Of a stretch of DNA of 64,000 bases, positions 52,845 through 60,762 are shown piece after piece. The notes under the pieces were generated by a model, which saw nothing but the letters and a program-made list of their open reading frames with translations, was not told the origin of the DNA and did not search any database. Origin of the DNA: Streptomyces roseirectus (GTDB lineage: Bacteria > Actinomycetota > Actinomycetes > Streptomycetales > Streptomycetaceae); the NCBI RefSeq assembly GCF_014489635.1, contig NZ_CP060828.1, forward strand, positions 1,612,001-1,676,000, given 5' to 3'. The number at the start of each line of letters is the position of its first letter. Within the stretch, counting starts at the first letter, position 1. Made by a program: the position numbers and the translations under genes.

Positions 52845-54302
52845 ATGGAGATCAACGATCTGACACCGGCCGAGCGACGCGTCTGGCGGGCCTTTGTCAC
52901 GGGGGAGACCGTGGACTTCCGGGACCGGGACGCGGACGGGGGTGAGTGGGGGGCCGAACGGTCCGTGCGCGCGGGGGTGTTGCGGGCGTTGCTGCTCAAC
53001 GGGCCCGCCGAGCCCGGGGAGGTGGCGGCGCTGAAGGTGATGGGGGCGCGGATCACCGGGGAGCTGGATCTGCGGTACGCGGTGGTGGAGCAGGTGATCC
53101 GGCTCAACTACTGCCGGTTCGACGAGACTCCGCGTTTCGCGGGGGCCCAGTTGCAGTACCTCAACCTGCGGGACAGCGTCCTGCCGGGGCTGGCCGCGGC
53201 GCGTGCCCGGATCGACGGGAGTCTGCGGCTGACCCGGTGCCGGATCGACGGCCAGGTCAGGCTCGGTGGCACGCAGATCGCCGGGGCGCTTTTCCTGGAC
53301 GGTGCCGAAGTCACCGGCGACGGCGGCCCGTTGCCCGCACTGGCCCTCAACCAGGTGTCCGTGGACGACGATCTGTGCGCGCGGGGTCTGAAGGCGCGCG
53401 GCATGATCCGGCTCGACGGGGCCCGGATCGCCGGGTCGGTCGACCTGGAGGAGGCGGAGCTGTCGCATCCCGGGGCCAATGTCGTCCAGGCCGAGGCGCT
53501 GGAGGTGGGGGCGAACCTCGTCGCACGCCGGTTGCGGGCGACGGGGCGGATCGACCTGCGGGGCGCCCGGGTGCCGGGGCGGATCGACCTGTTGGACAGC
53601 ACGCTGTCCAATCCTGACGGCACGGCGTTGCGGGCGAGCAGTTGTGTCATCGGGGAGTTGTGGCTGCGCAAGGGCGCGCCGATCGAGGGGATGCTGAACC
53701 TGCGGGCCACGGAGATCGGCCAGTTGAACCTCGCGCCGGAGAAACTGCCGGACCAGGTGCGGCTGTTGGACCTCACGTACACGTTCCTCACCCCGCACGC
53801 CCCCGTCGAGGCCCGCCTCCCGATGCTGGAACGCGACGACTCCTACACCCCGTTCAACCCCCACGCCTACGAACAGCTCACCGCCGCCTACCGCCGCACC
53901 GGCGACGACACCTCCGCCCGCCTCGTCCAGCTCGCCAAACAGCGCCGGCACCGCCGCACCCTCCCCTGGTACGGGCGCCTGTGGGGCCACGTCCAGGACA
54001 TCACCGTCGGCTACGGCTTCCGCCCCCTGCGCGCCGGCGTCTGGCTCCTCTCCCTGCTGGCCCTCGGCTCGATCGCCTTCCACCTCCACCACCCCGCCCC
54101 CCTGAAACCCGGCGAGTCCCCCCACTTCAGCCCCGTCTTCTACACCCTCGACCTCCTCCTCCCGATCATCTCCTTCGGCCAGGAGAGCGCGTTCGCCCCG
54201 ACGGGCGGCTACCAGACCCTGTCGTACGTCCTGATCGTCACGGGGTGGATCCTGGCGACGACGGTGGTCACGGGCATCACGCGGACGGTGAGCAGGCAGT
54301 GA
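52845..54302 (+). CDS. Beta-helix-like cytoplasmic domain fused to a C-terminal membrane pair
   Basis: A 485-residue protein. Residues ~60-310 repeat short strands such as GARITGELDLRYAVVEQVIRL, CRIDGQVRLGGTQIAGALFL and GARVPGRIDLLDSTL, resembling a pentapeptide-like parallel beta-helix. A charged linker (~320-380) leads to two membrane helices (AGVWLLSLLALGSIAFHL and LSYVLIVTGWILATTVVTGI) separated by a re-entrant-looking stretch (FYTLDLLLPIISFGQ) that recalls a two-helix ion-channel pore. Similar Streptomyces proteins are often labelled membrane-associated oxidoreductase without evidence. ATG 52845. Function unknown; a gated pore is an inference. Confidence 0.75.
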   Translation: MEINDLTPAERRVWRAFVTGETVDFRDRDADGGEWGAERSVRAGVLRALLLNGPAEPGEVAALKVMGARITGELDLRYAVVEQVIRLNYCRFDETPRFAGAQLQYLNLRDSVLPGLAAARARIDGSLRLTRCRIDGQVRLGGTQIAGALFLDGAEVTGDGGPLPALALNQVSVDDDLCARGLKARGMIRLDGARIAGSVDLEEAELSHPGANVVQAEALEVGANLVARRLRATGRIDLRGARVPGRIDLLDSTLSNPDGTALRASSCVIGELWLRKGAPIEGMLNLRATEIGQLNLAPEKLPDQVRLLDLTYTFLTPHAPVEARLPMLERDDSYTPFNPHAYEQLTAAYRRTGDDTSARLVQLAKQRRHRRTLPWYGRLWGHVQDITVGYGFRPLRAGVWLLSLLALGSIAFHLHHPAPLKPGESPHFSPVFYTLDLLLPIISFGQESAFAPTGGYQTLSYVLIVTGWILATTVVTGITRTVSRQ

Positions 54303-54308
54303 ACATCC

Positions 54309-54620
54309 TCAACTCCCCCGCACCGGGCGGCCGGTGTTGCGGATCATCCGCCGCAGCACGTCCATGGCGGCGGTGTACTCCTCCTCGTGGATCCGCGCCC
54401 GCACCCCCGCCATCGTCCGGCGCCCTTCCGCCAGGGCGTCGCGCCCGGTGTCGGTGCGGGCCAGCCGGCCGCGAGCAGTCCCCGGTGCGTCAGGGCGTCC
54501 GCCGCCCGCTCCATGTCGGCCGGCCCGAAGTCGTCCGTGAACGCGTCGAGCAGACCGCCCAGTTCGTCCCGGGTGTGGTCCGGGGTGTCATGTGGAGTGT
54601 CATGTGCGGCACCGTAGAAC
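54309..54620 (-). pseudogene. Frameshifted remnant of a MarR-like/winged-helix regulator
   Basis: On the minus strand, DELGGLLDAFTDDFGPADME, then RAADALTHRGLLA reads in one frame to about 54470. The reading then continues sensibly only in another frame as LARTDTGRDALAEGRRTM, then ARIHEEEYTAAMDVLRRMIR, ending at TGA 54311-54309. The second part is a MarR-type wing and dimerisation helix. The N-terminal recognition helices are not visible. A frameshift near 54461-54475, either natural decay or a sequence error, explains it. Confidence 0.6.
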
Positions 54621-54729
54621 CGCACCCGGGCTTGAAGGTCAACCGGGGGGCGGGGCCGGAGCGTGAGCCTTGCCGCCGGAGTCGGCGGTACATCACACAG
54701 CACACATCACGCACCACAAGCCCCCGTCC

Positions 54730-55608
54730 TCACCCCGACACCCCCACCACCCCCGCCAGCTCCGCGATGTCCGCCAGCATCCGCCCGCTGTCCGGCTCCC
54801 GCCCCGTGAACAGGCGGAACGCGTCGGCGGCCTGGAACACCGCCATCCCGCCCCCGTCGAGGGTGGCGCAGCCCATCTCGCGGGCGGTGCGCAGGAGTTC
54901 GGTCTCCAAGGGCCGGTAGACCACTTCGGCGATCCACAACTCGGCGCGCAGCAGCGCGGCGTCGAAGGGCAGCCCGGGGTGCGCGGCCATGCCCACGGGC
55001 GTCGCGTGCACCACTCCGTCCGCGTCGGCGAGCAGGGCGGGGAGTCCGTCGAGCGGGGCGGACGATGCGCGGCCCGCCCCGAAGTGGCCGTTCAGCGCCG
55101 TTGCCAGCGCGGCGGCCCGTTCCGGTACCGCGTCGACGACCGTCACCACTCCCGCGCCCAGCGTCAGCGCGGCGTGGGCGACGGCCGCTCCCGCTCCGCC
55201 GGCCCCGAGCTGCACCACCCGTTCCAGTGCGACGTCGGGCAGTCCCCGGGCGAACGAGGCCGCGAACCCGGTGACGTCGGTGTTGTGCCCCACCGCGCGC
55301 CCGTCCGCCTCGAAGACGACCGTGTTCACCGCGCCCAGCGCCTCGGCCTGTGGGGAGAGCGCGTCCAGGTGCTCCAGTACGAGCTGCTTGCAGGGATGCG
55401 TGATGTTCAGCCCGTCGAAGCCGAGGTCGCGCGCGGCCCGCACCAGCTCGCCCACCGCCTGCGGCGCGGCCCCGAGGACGTCGAGGTCGATGAGCCGGTA
55501 CAGGTACCGAAGCCCCTGCCGGTCCGCCTCTCGCTCGTGCAGCGCGGGGCTGAGGGACGGCCCGATCCCGGAGCCGATCAGTCCGACGAGATACGAGTCC
55601 TTGGCCAC
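54730..55608 (-). CDS. Shikimate/quinate dehydrogenase-like (AroE family)
   Basis: A 292-residue NAD(P) enzyme. The substrate lobe has SGIGPSLSPALHE, GLNITHPCKQL (catalytic Lys near residue 73) and GAVNTVVF; the cofactor lobe has QLGAGGAGAAVAHAAL. GTG 55608 follows a perfect AGGAGG 6 bases upstream. The variant NITHPCK (usually NVTxPxK) and the neighbours (a TetR regulator and an MHS transporter of the ShiA type) suggest a catabolic dehydrogenase for imported shikimate or quinate rather than the biosynthetic AroE. The cofactor helix reads VVDAVPERA (Asp after the strand), hinting at NAD preference. Confidence 0.87.
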   Translation of the reverse strand: MAKDSYLVGLIGSGIGPSLSPALHEREADRQGLRYLYRLIDLDVLGAAPQAVGELVRAARDLGFDGLNITHPCKQLVLEHLDALSPQAEALGAVNTVVFEADGRAVGHNTDVTGFAASFARGLPDVALERVVQLGAGGAGAAVAHAALTLGAGVVTVVDAVPERAAALATALNGHFGAGRASSAPLDGLPALLADADGVVHATPVGMAAHPGLPFDAALLRAELWIAEVVYRPLETELLRTAREMGCATLDGGGMAVFQAADAFRLFTGREPDSGRMLADIAELAGVVGVSG

Positions 55609-55642
55609 GCGGGACCTCCTGAGCCGATCGGCCACCCGACAG

Positions 55643-55664
55643 TAATGTACGAACCAGTACGTTA
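55643..55664. promoter_or_regulatory. TetR-type operator in the divergent aroE/tetR gap
   Basis: TAATGTAC-N6-GTACGTTA has arms matching 7 of 8 positions, with TAGCTATAGC directly beside it. It lies 35 bases upstream of the dehydrogenase start and about 90 bases before the TetR gene, so it probably controls both. Confidence 0.72.
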
Positions 55665-55752
55665 GCTATAGCACTCCGCGCCCACCACCAGGAACCCCTC
55701 ACCCCACGGCCTTCTAGAATCCGCACACCGGCCGAACTCCCGAAGGACTCCG

Positions 55753-56418
55753 ATGACCAGCGTCGACGAACCGGCACGCCCCACCGGACGGATCCGCGAC
55801 GCGGCCCGCACCCGCGCGGAGATCCTCGACGTGGCGACCGGGGAATTCGCCCGGCACGGCTACGACGGCGCCCGCGTCGACGAGATCGCCGCCCGCACCC
55901 GCACCACGAAGCGGATGATCTACTACTACTTCGGCGGCAAGGAGCAGTTGTTCACGGCGGTCCTGGAACGCGCGTACGGCGTGATCCGCGAGGCCGAACA
56001 GGCCCTGGACGTCGGCCACTTGGACCCGGTCGCGGCGATCCGCCGGCTCGCGGAGCTGACCTTCGACCACCACGAGCGCCACCCCGACTTCATCCGCCTG
56101 GTGACCATCGAGAACATCCACGGCGCCGAGCACATCGCGGCCTCCGAGAAGCTGGGCCGGATGGGCTCCCCCGCGCTCGACGTGATCCGCCGCATCCTGC
56201 GCGCGGGGCAGGAGTCGGGCCTGTTCACGGCGGACGTCGACGCCGTCGACCTGCACGCGATGATCAGCTCGTTCTGCTTCTTCCGGGTGGCCAACCGGCA
56301 CACGTTCGGCGCCCTGTTCGGCCGCGACCTGGTCGACCCCGGGCGGCGCGAGCAGTACCGGGCGATGCTCGGCGACATGGTGATCGCCTACCTGACGGCG
56401 GAGCGCGCGGCGGACTGA
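55753..56418 (+). CDS. TetR-family regulator
   Basis: A 221-residue repressor. N-terminal HTH: RAEILDVATGEFARHGYDGA, then VDEIAARTRTTKRMIYYYFGGKEQLFTAVLE. The C-terminal domain matches the TetR_C type with FIRLVTIENIHGAEHIAAS. ATG 55753 with CGAAGGACT upstream. Divergent from the dehydrogenase gene with a palindrome between them; the MHS transporter follows on the same strand. Confidence 0.9.
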   Translation: MTSVDEPARPTGRIRDAARTRAEILDVATGEFARHGYDGARVDEIAARTRTTKRMIYYYFGGKEQLFTAVLERAYGVIREAEQALDVGHLDPVAAIRRLAELTFDHHERHPDFIRLVTIENIHGAEHIAASEKLGRMGSPALDVIRRILRAGQESGLFTADVDAVDLHAMISSFCFFRVANRHTFGALFGRDLVDPGRREQYRAMLGDMVIAYLTAERAAD

Positions 56419-56461
56419 CGGCCGTCCCAGCCCCCTGCGGGACGAGTGTCGGCGCGACCTC

Positions 56462-56490
56462 TTGACACCCGGGAAACGTCGGCGCAACAT
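56462..56490 (+). promoter_or_regulatory. Promoter of the MHS transporter gene
   Basis: TTGACA (56462-56467) and CAACAT (56485-56490) are separated by 17 bases. GTCGGCGCRAC is directly repeated around it (56448 and 56478), a possible regulator site. Confidence 0.55.
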
Positions 56491-56620
56491 CCCTACCCAC
56501 CGAGACTAACTATCCAGTGGGTTCATTAGCCGTCGCCCACACCGCGCGACCCGCCTTCGCAGACCCGCCCCTTCCGTCCCCGCTCGCTCCGCCCGCCGTG
56601 GAGCACCCGAAGGAGCCGCC

Positions 56621-57988
56621 GTGTCCGTCCCCGCCTCCACCCCGCCGCCCGCTCACCCCGCCGCACCGCCCGGCCAGCCGAGGAAGGCCGCCGCCGCTGC
56701 CTGGATCGGCAGCGCGCTGGAGTACTACGACTTCTTCATCTACGGCAGCGCGGCGGCGCTGATCTTCCCCGACGTCTTCTTCGATGAGTCCGACCCGGCG
56801 ACGGCGACGCTGCTGTCGCTGGCCACGTTCGGTGTCGCGTACGCCGCGCGGCCGGTGGGCGCGCTGTTCCTCGGGCACTTCGGGGACCGCGCCGGCCGCA
56901 AGAAGATCATGGTCTTCACGCTGATGCTGATGGGCCTGTCGACATTCCTGATCGGCTGCCTGCCCACCCGTGAACAGGTCGGTACCCTCGCGCCCGTCCT
57001 GCTGGTGCTGTGTCGTGTACTCCAGGGCATCTCGGCGGCCGGTGAGCAGGCCAGCGCGGGGTCGATGACGCTGGAGCACGCGCCCTCGCACCGCCGGGGC
57101 TTCTTCACCAGCTTCACGCTGAGCGGCACGCAGGGCGGCCAGTTGATCGCCACGCTCGTCTTCATCCCGGTCGCGGCGCTGCCCGAGGACCAACTGCTGT
57201 CGTGGGGCTGGCGGGTGCCGTTCTGGCTGAGCGTCGCCGTCGCGGTGGTGGGCTACGTGATCCGCCGCAAGCTGGCCGAGACCCCGGCCTTCGAGCAGCA
57301 GGCCGCGACCGACGGCGTCGTCAAACTGCCGCTGGTGGTGCTGGTGCGCGAGCACTGGGCGGACGTCCTGCGGGTGATCGCGGGCGCGATGGTCGCCTCG
57401 GTCAGCACGATCTTCACGGTCTGGGCCCTGTCGTACGCCACCAGTGACGCCGTCGGCATGAGCCGCACCTCGATGCTGTGGGTCGGCGCGCTCGCCAACC
57501 TCGTCGCGCTGGCGGCGATCCCGCTGTGGGCGACCCTCTCCGACCGGATCGGGCGGCGCCCGGTGTTCCTGGCCGGCGCGGCGGGCAGCGCGGGCATGAT
57601 GTTCCTCTACCTGTGGGCGATCTCGACCGCCTCCTACCCGCTGATCCTGCTGCTCGGCATCCTCACCTTCGGGGTCGTCTACAGCGCCGCGAACGGTGTG
57701 TGGCCGTCGTTCTACGGCGAGATGTTCACGACCCGCGTCCGTCTGTCGGGCATGGCGATCGGCACCCAGATCGGCTTCGCGATCGCCGGTTTCGCGGTCA
57801 CGTTCGCGGCGGAGATCGCGGGCCCGGACGGCGCCGACTGGTCGTCCGTCGCCCTCTTCACGGCGGCCCTGTGCCTCCCGCCGGTCGTCGCCGCCCTCAC
57901 CGCCCGCGAGACGGCGAAGATCCCGACGGAGGCCCTGGGCACGCGGACGGCGGGGTCGCCGGCCGACCGGGAGACGGTCTCCGCCTGA
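56621..57988 (+). CDS. MFS transporter, MHS family (ShiA-like)
   Basis: A 455-residue proton symporter with about 12 helices. Helix 1 has GSALEYYDFFIYGSAAAL; the loop is GHFGDRAGRKKIM; RVLQGISAAGEQASAGSMTLEHA and GEMFTTRVRLSGMAIGTQ follow, all MHS hallmarks. GTG 56621 has AAGGAG 6 bases upstream. Beside a shikimate dehydrogenase-like gene and a TetR regulator it is best read as a shikimate/quinate or related acid importer; the substrate is an inference. Confidence 0.88.
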   Translation: MSVPASTPPPAHPAAPPGQPRKAAAAAWIGSALEYYDFFIYGSAAALIFPDVFFDESDPATATLLSLATFGVAYAARPVGALFLGHFGDRAGRKKIMVFTLMLMGLSTFLIGCLPTREQVGTLAPVLLVLCRVLQGISAAGEQASAGSMTLEHAPSHRRGFFTSFTLSGTQGGQLIATLVFIPVAALPEDQLLSWGWRVPFWLSVAVAVVGYVIRRKLAETPAFEQQAATDGVVKLPLVVLVREHWADVLRVIAGAMVASVSTIFTVWALSYATSDAVGMSRTSMLWVGALANLVALAAIPLWATLSDRIGRRPVFLAGAAGSAGMMFLYLWAISTASYPLILLLGILTFGVVYSAANGVWPSFYGEMFTTRVRLSGMAIGTQIGFAIAGFAVTFAAEIAGPDGADWSSVALFTAALCLPPVVAALTARETAKIPTEALGTRTAGSPADRETVSA

Positions 57989-58002
57989 CGCGCGGTGTGC
58001 GA

Positions 58003-58030
58003 GGCCCCGGCTGCCCCTAGGGCCGGGGCC
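58003..58030. terminator. GC-rich hairpin between convergent genes
   Basis: GGCCCCGGC (58003-58011) pairs with GCCGGGGCC (58022-58030), loop 10 bases, just after the transporter stop and before the end of the convergent ASCH gene. Likely bidirectional terminator. Confidence 0.7.
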
Positions 58031-58084
58031 ACTGTGCGCTCAAGGGACCGCGCCGCTTCCGTGGGTGGGGGCAGCGCGGCCGTC

Positions 58085-58441
58085 TCAGGGAGTGAGTAGT
58101 TCGATCTTGATCGCTAGGGCGCCGAGTGCTTCCTTCTCGGGTGGGTAGATGGTTCGGATGTTGGCGAGCTGTTCCTCGCGGGTGGCTGTCGGGTTGACGT
58201 TCGCGGGTCCCTCGCCGTCGAGCAGGGCCTCGAAGTCGGCGTACTCGGTGACCTGTCGTACGTGCACGTCGCATGTCTCGTCGGTGCCCTTGATCCGGAA
58301 CCGGATCACGTCGCCCGCGGCGAGGTCGGCGAGGTGGTCGTACTTGACCCGTACCTCCGTGGTCTTCCGGCCGGACGCGACCAGGTCGAAGTAGCGCCGG
58401 TAGAGGTTCAGCTCGCGGACGCGAGCGGCGGTGTCCGTCAT
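58085..58441 (-). CDS. ASCH domain protein
   Basis: A 118-residue protein with the ASCH fold signature: LNLYRRYFDLVASGRKTTEVRV (GxKxxExR near residues 24-31) and AAGDVIRFRIKG. ASCH domains bind RNA or act on modified nucleosides such as N4-acetylcytidine. ATG 58441 overlaps the stop of the aminoacyl-tRNA synthetase-like gene by 4 bp (ATGA), so the two are translated together, suggesting a shared RNA- or nucleotide-directed role. Confidence 0.86.
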   Translation of the reverse strand: MTDTAARVRELNLYRRYFDLVASGRKTTEVRVKYDHLADLAAGDVIRFRIKGTDETCDVHVRQVTEYADFEALLDGEGPANVNPTATREEQLANIRTIYPPEKEALGALAIKIELLTP

Positions 58442-59553
58442 GAGGCGGCAACGCTCCTAGGTGTTGGTGCGGTCATCATCCGGGCGAGTTCGCCGGCGGA
58501 GTACGAACGGAAGAAGTGACGGGGGTCGGACAGGACGACCTCGGCCATGTTGAGCAGTCGGTCGACGTACTCGCCCAACGAGCCCGGCCACTCCCGGGTG
58601 TCGAGCATCCAGGGGGCGGCGCCCTCGGGCAAGGTCGCGCGTCCTTCCCGGATGAGCGACTTGGACAGTTTGGCGCCGGTGTCGCTGAGGATCATGGGGC
58701 AGAACAGGCGGGCGGGTAACTGCCCTTGGGTGAGGCCGACGGCTTGTAAGGCGCCGTCGACCAGTTGGGAGCCGAACACCCAGTCGCCGCCCTTGACCAT
58801 CACGTACAGGGTGCCGGTTCTGCCGGTGACGGCGAGTTCTTTGATCATGTTCCGGTACAGCGTGGCGAGGTCGAGGTACCCGTCGCTCGTCGGGCTGATG
58901 GTGACCTCGTACTCGCCGTGATGCAGGCAGACCGCCGACACCCTCCCCTCTTCGGCGCCGTCGTGCTGAACGTGTGTCCGTTCCGCGTGTTTCTCGGCCC
59001 AGCCGCACGCGGGCCGGGGGCAGGGAACCCGGATGTGCGCGATTCCGGAAGACGGGGCGAGCCACCAGCGCGCGGAGTCCATGCGCGGGAGCGCGCGGAG
59101 CCACGTACGGCGAAAGTGCTCGTCGGCCTGCTGGCGGCTGTAGGTCTCGACGGCGTACGGGACGTGCAGGCGCTCGGAGAGTGCGGCGAACAGGGGGCGG
59201 TACAGCTTGTCGACCTGCTCGACGACGCTCTGTTCCCCGAGTGCTTGCGCGTACGCGCGCTGGTAGCGGTGCCCCGACTCGTTGTCGGTGACGATGGCGT
59301 ACGGCGCGTTGTCGAGGGCGCCGAACTGAACCTCGGCCGGTACACCGAACTTGTCCCGGACGCGTGCCGCCGCGGCGAACGTGAGGGACTGCACGAGCGA
59401 GGTTCCCATGTGCGGGGCCCCGTTGATCTGCGTCCCCACCACGAACACGATGCGGTCGGGCGCGGTGTCGAGGATTCGGGGCGTGAGTACGTCCACGGCG
59501 TGGTTGAGCGCGTTCGCGAGGACCGTGTTCGGTGATACGGGGTACATGGTCAC
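58438..59553 (-). CDS. Class I aminoacyl-tRNA synthetase-like protein with two TTA codons
   Basis: A 371-residue protein resembling the catalytic core of class I lysyl-tRNA synthetase. The HIGH-like motif is in VGTQINGAPHMGTSLVQSL (near residue 44) and the KMSKS-like motif in GAKLSKSLI (near residue 305). A Cys/His pair cluster (CPRPACGW and CLHHGEY) may bind zinc. The C-terminal anticodon-binding cage is missing, so it may not act as a normal synthetase. Two leucines are encoded by TTA (58749-58747 and 58719-58717), implying dependence on the bldA tRNA. GTG 59553 has AGGGGGA upstream; ATG 59547 is the alternative. Coupled to ASCH. Confidence 0.8.
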   Translation of the reverse strand: MTMYPVSPNTVLANALNHAVDVLTPRILDTAPDRIVFVVGTQINGAPHMGTSLVQSLTFAAAARVRDKFGVPAEVQFGALDNAPYAIVTDNESGHRYQRAYAQALGEQSVVEQVDKLYRPLFAALSERLHVPYAVETYSRQQADEHFRRTWLRALPRMDSARWWLAPSSGIAHIRVPCPRPACGWAEKHAERTHVQHDGAEEGRVSAVCLHHGEYEVTISPTSDGYLDLATLYRNMIKELAVTGRTGTLYVMVKGGDWVFGSQLVDGALQAVGLTQGQLPARLFCPMILSDTGAKLSKSLIREGRATLPEGAAPWMLDTREWPGSLGEYVDRLLNMAEVVLSDPRHFFRSYSAGELARMMTAPTPRSVAAS

Positions 59554-59736
59554 CCTGTCTTCCCCCTTGGCAGATGGGCAGGACTGCGCGGGCGGTGCAA
59601 TGGCGTGCTGTGGTGCGGGTGAGGCCGAGCGGCGACGTCTGTCCGGCTGAGCGCGTCGCGACGCCGGGTACGCTCGGCCCCAGCGGGTCGGCCCGGGGTC
59701 CACTACACCTCGGGGCGGCCCGTCTGCCGTGGCCGG

Positions 59737-60207
59737 TCAGAACCGGCGATGGCCGTGCGTGGTCCCCCACATCGCCAGGCCGCGCGCGAGGCTTTCCGCA
59801 AGATGCGCGTTGTGCTGCGCCTGGTCGACGCCGAGTTCGAGGGGCGCAATCACCAGAGAGACGCGGCACAGTTCCCCGCGTTCCACCAGGGTCAACCAGT
59901 CCCGAGACGGGGTGGGGAGCGTCATCACGTACCGATCATGGCCGTAGTCCAGCGTGACCAGCATGCGGCGGATCATGATCCGTTTGCCGATGGTGGGGGG
60001 CGGTTGGTCGGCGGGGCCGAGATGCAGCGAGGCCGCGAGGCGGCGCATTCCGTCCTCGACGGTTTCGAGGGTTTCGTTCGGCCGGCGCGGTCCGGGGTGC
60101 GTGATGAGGAGCTGGGCGACGTCGTATCCCTCGGCGTGGTGGATGGCAGAAGCGACGGTCACGCTGGCGATGAAGCCCGGCCCCGGGGGTACGTCGAGGG
60201 CCGTCAT
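59737..60207 (-). CDS. Hypothetical protein coupled to an ATPase
   Basis: A 156-residue protein starting at ATG 60207, overlapping the upstream ATPase stop by 4 bp. It has two beta-rich stretches (FIASVTVASAIHH and IMIRRMLVTLDYGHDRYVMTL) and an Asn/His-rich helix (QAQHNAHLAESLARGLAMWG). No family is recognised, no signal peptide or membrane segment. Coupling suggests that it works with the ATPase. Confidence 0.65.
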   Translation of the reverse strand: MTALDVPPGPGFIASVTVASAIHHAEGYDVAQLLITHPGPRRPNETLETVEDGMRRLAASLHLGPADQPPPTIGKRIMIRRMLVTLDYGHDRYVMTLPTPSRDWLTLVERGELCRVSLVIAPLELGVDQAQHNAHLAESLARGLAMWGTTHGHRRF

Positions 60208-60602
60208 GATGCCTTGACCTCTGCCCAGACGATCTTTCCGAACTCGCGGCCGGACACGCCCCATTCTGCGATGGCATCGACGATGAACAGCCCTCGGCCT
60301 CGCTGGCGCTCATCGGATTCCGACCTGAAGCGCGGGGGGCGTCGGCGGGTGTCGTGCACTTCGACACGGAGGAGTTCCGGTGAGAAGGTGAACACGACGA
60401 GGAGCGAGTCCCCCGGCTCCGTGCCGTACCGGACCGAGTTGGTGACGAGTTCCGAGACCACGAGGACGAAGTCGCCGGCCGCTTCAGGGGGGACATGGTC
60501 GGGGAGAGCCGACTTGGCGAAGTCCCGCGCAGCGCTGGGTGCCCTTTCGTTGGCCAGCAAGATGCGTTCCCAGACAGGGCCCGTCGATGCAAGGGTCGTC
60601 AT
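60204..60602 (-). CDS. RsbW-like ATP-binding (anti-sigma/HATPase) protein
   Basis: A 132-residue GHKL ATPase: LVVSELVTNSVRYG (N box, near residue 45), LRVEVHDTRRRPPRF (D-x-G-like box, altered to DTR) and RGRGLFIVDAIAEWGV (G box). It starts at ATG 60602 behind AAGGGGAAGG. Such small proteins bind and inhibit sigma factors or act as serine kinases; hundreds occur in Streptomyces next to HTH genes, as here (divergent HTH/TPR gene). Confidence 0.88.
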   Translation of the reverse strand: MTTLASTGPVWERILLANERAPSAARDFAKSALPDHVPPEAAGDFVLVVSELVTNSVRYGTEPGDSLLVVFTFSPELLRVEVHDTRRRPPRFRSESDERQRGRGLFIVDAIAEWGVSGREFGKIVWAEVKAS

Positions 60603-60683
60603 GTCGCCTTCCCCTTCAGCTACTTGTGGTGCACTGACTGAACCTCGCACCACAGTTGGTGAGCCAGGGGTGACCCGTGATGT

Positions 60684-60697
60684 GCATACACGTATGC
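60684..60697. promoter_or_regulatory. Inverted repeat in the divergent ATPase/HTH promoter
   Basis: GCATAC-AC-GTATGC has perfect 6-bp arms and lies 66 bases before the HTH/TPR start and 82 bases before the ATPase start. A candidate autoregulatory site. Confidence 0.4.
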
Positions 60698-60762
60698 GCG
60701 GGCTGCATAGCAGGTCGTTTCTGGGTAGAGGTGAAGCGTACGAACGGCGTTGAGGGGGACTC

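Noticed and set aside
58438..59553. Housekeeping lysyl-tRNA synthetase
   Set aside because: The C-terminal anticodon-binding region is missing and two TTA codons would make an essential enzyme bldA-dependent.
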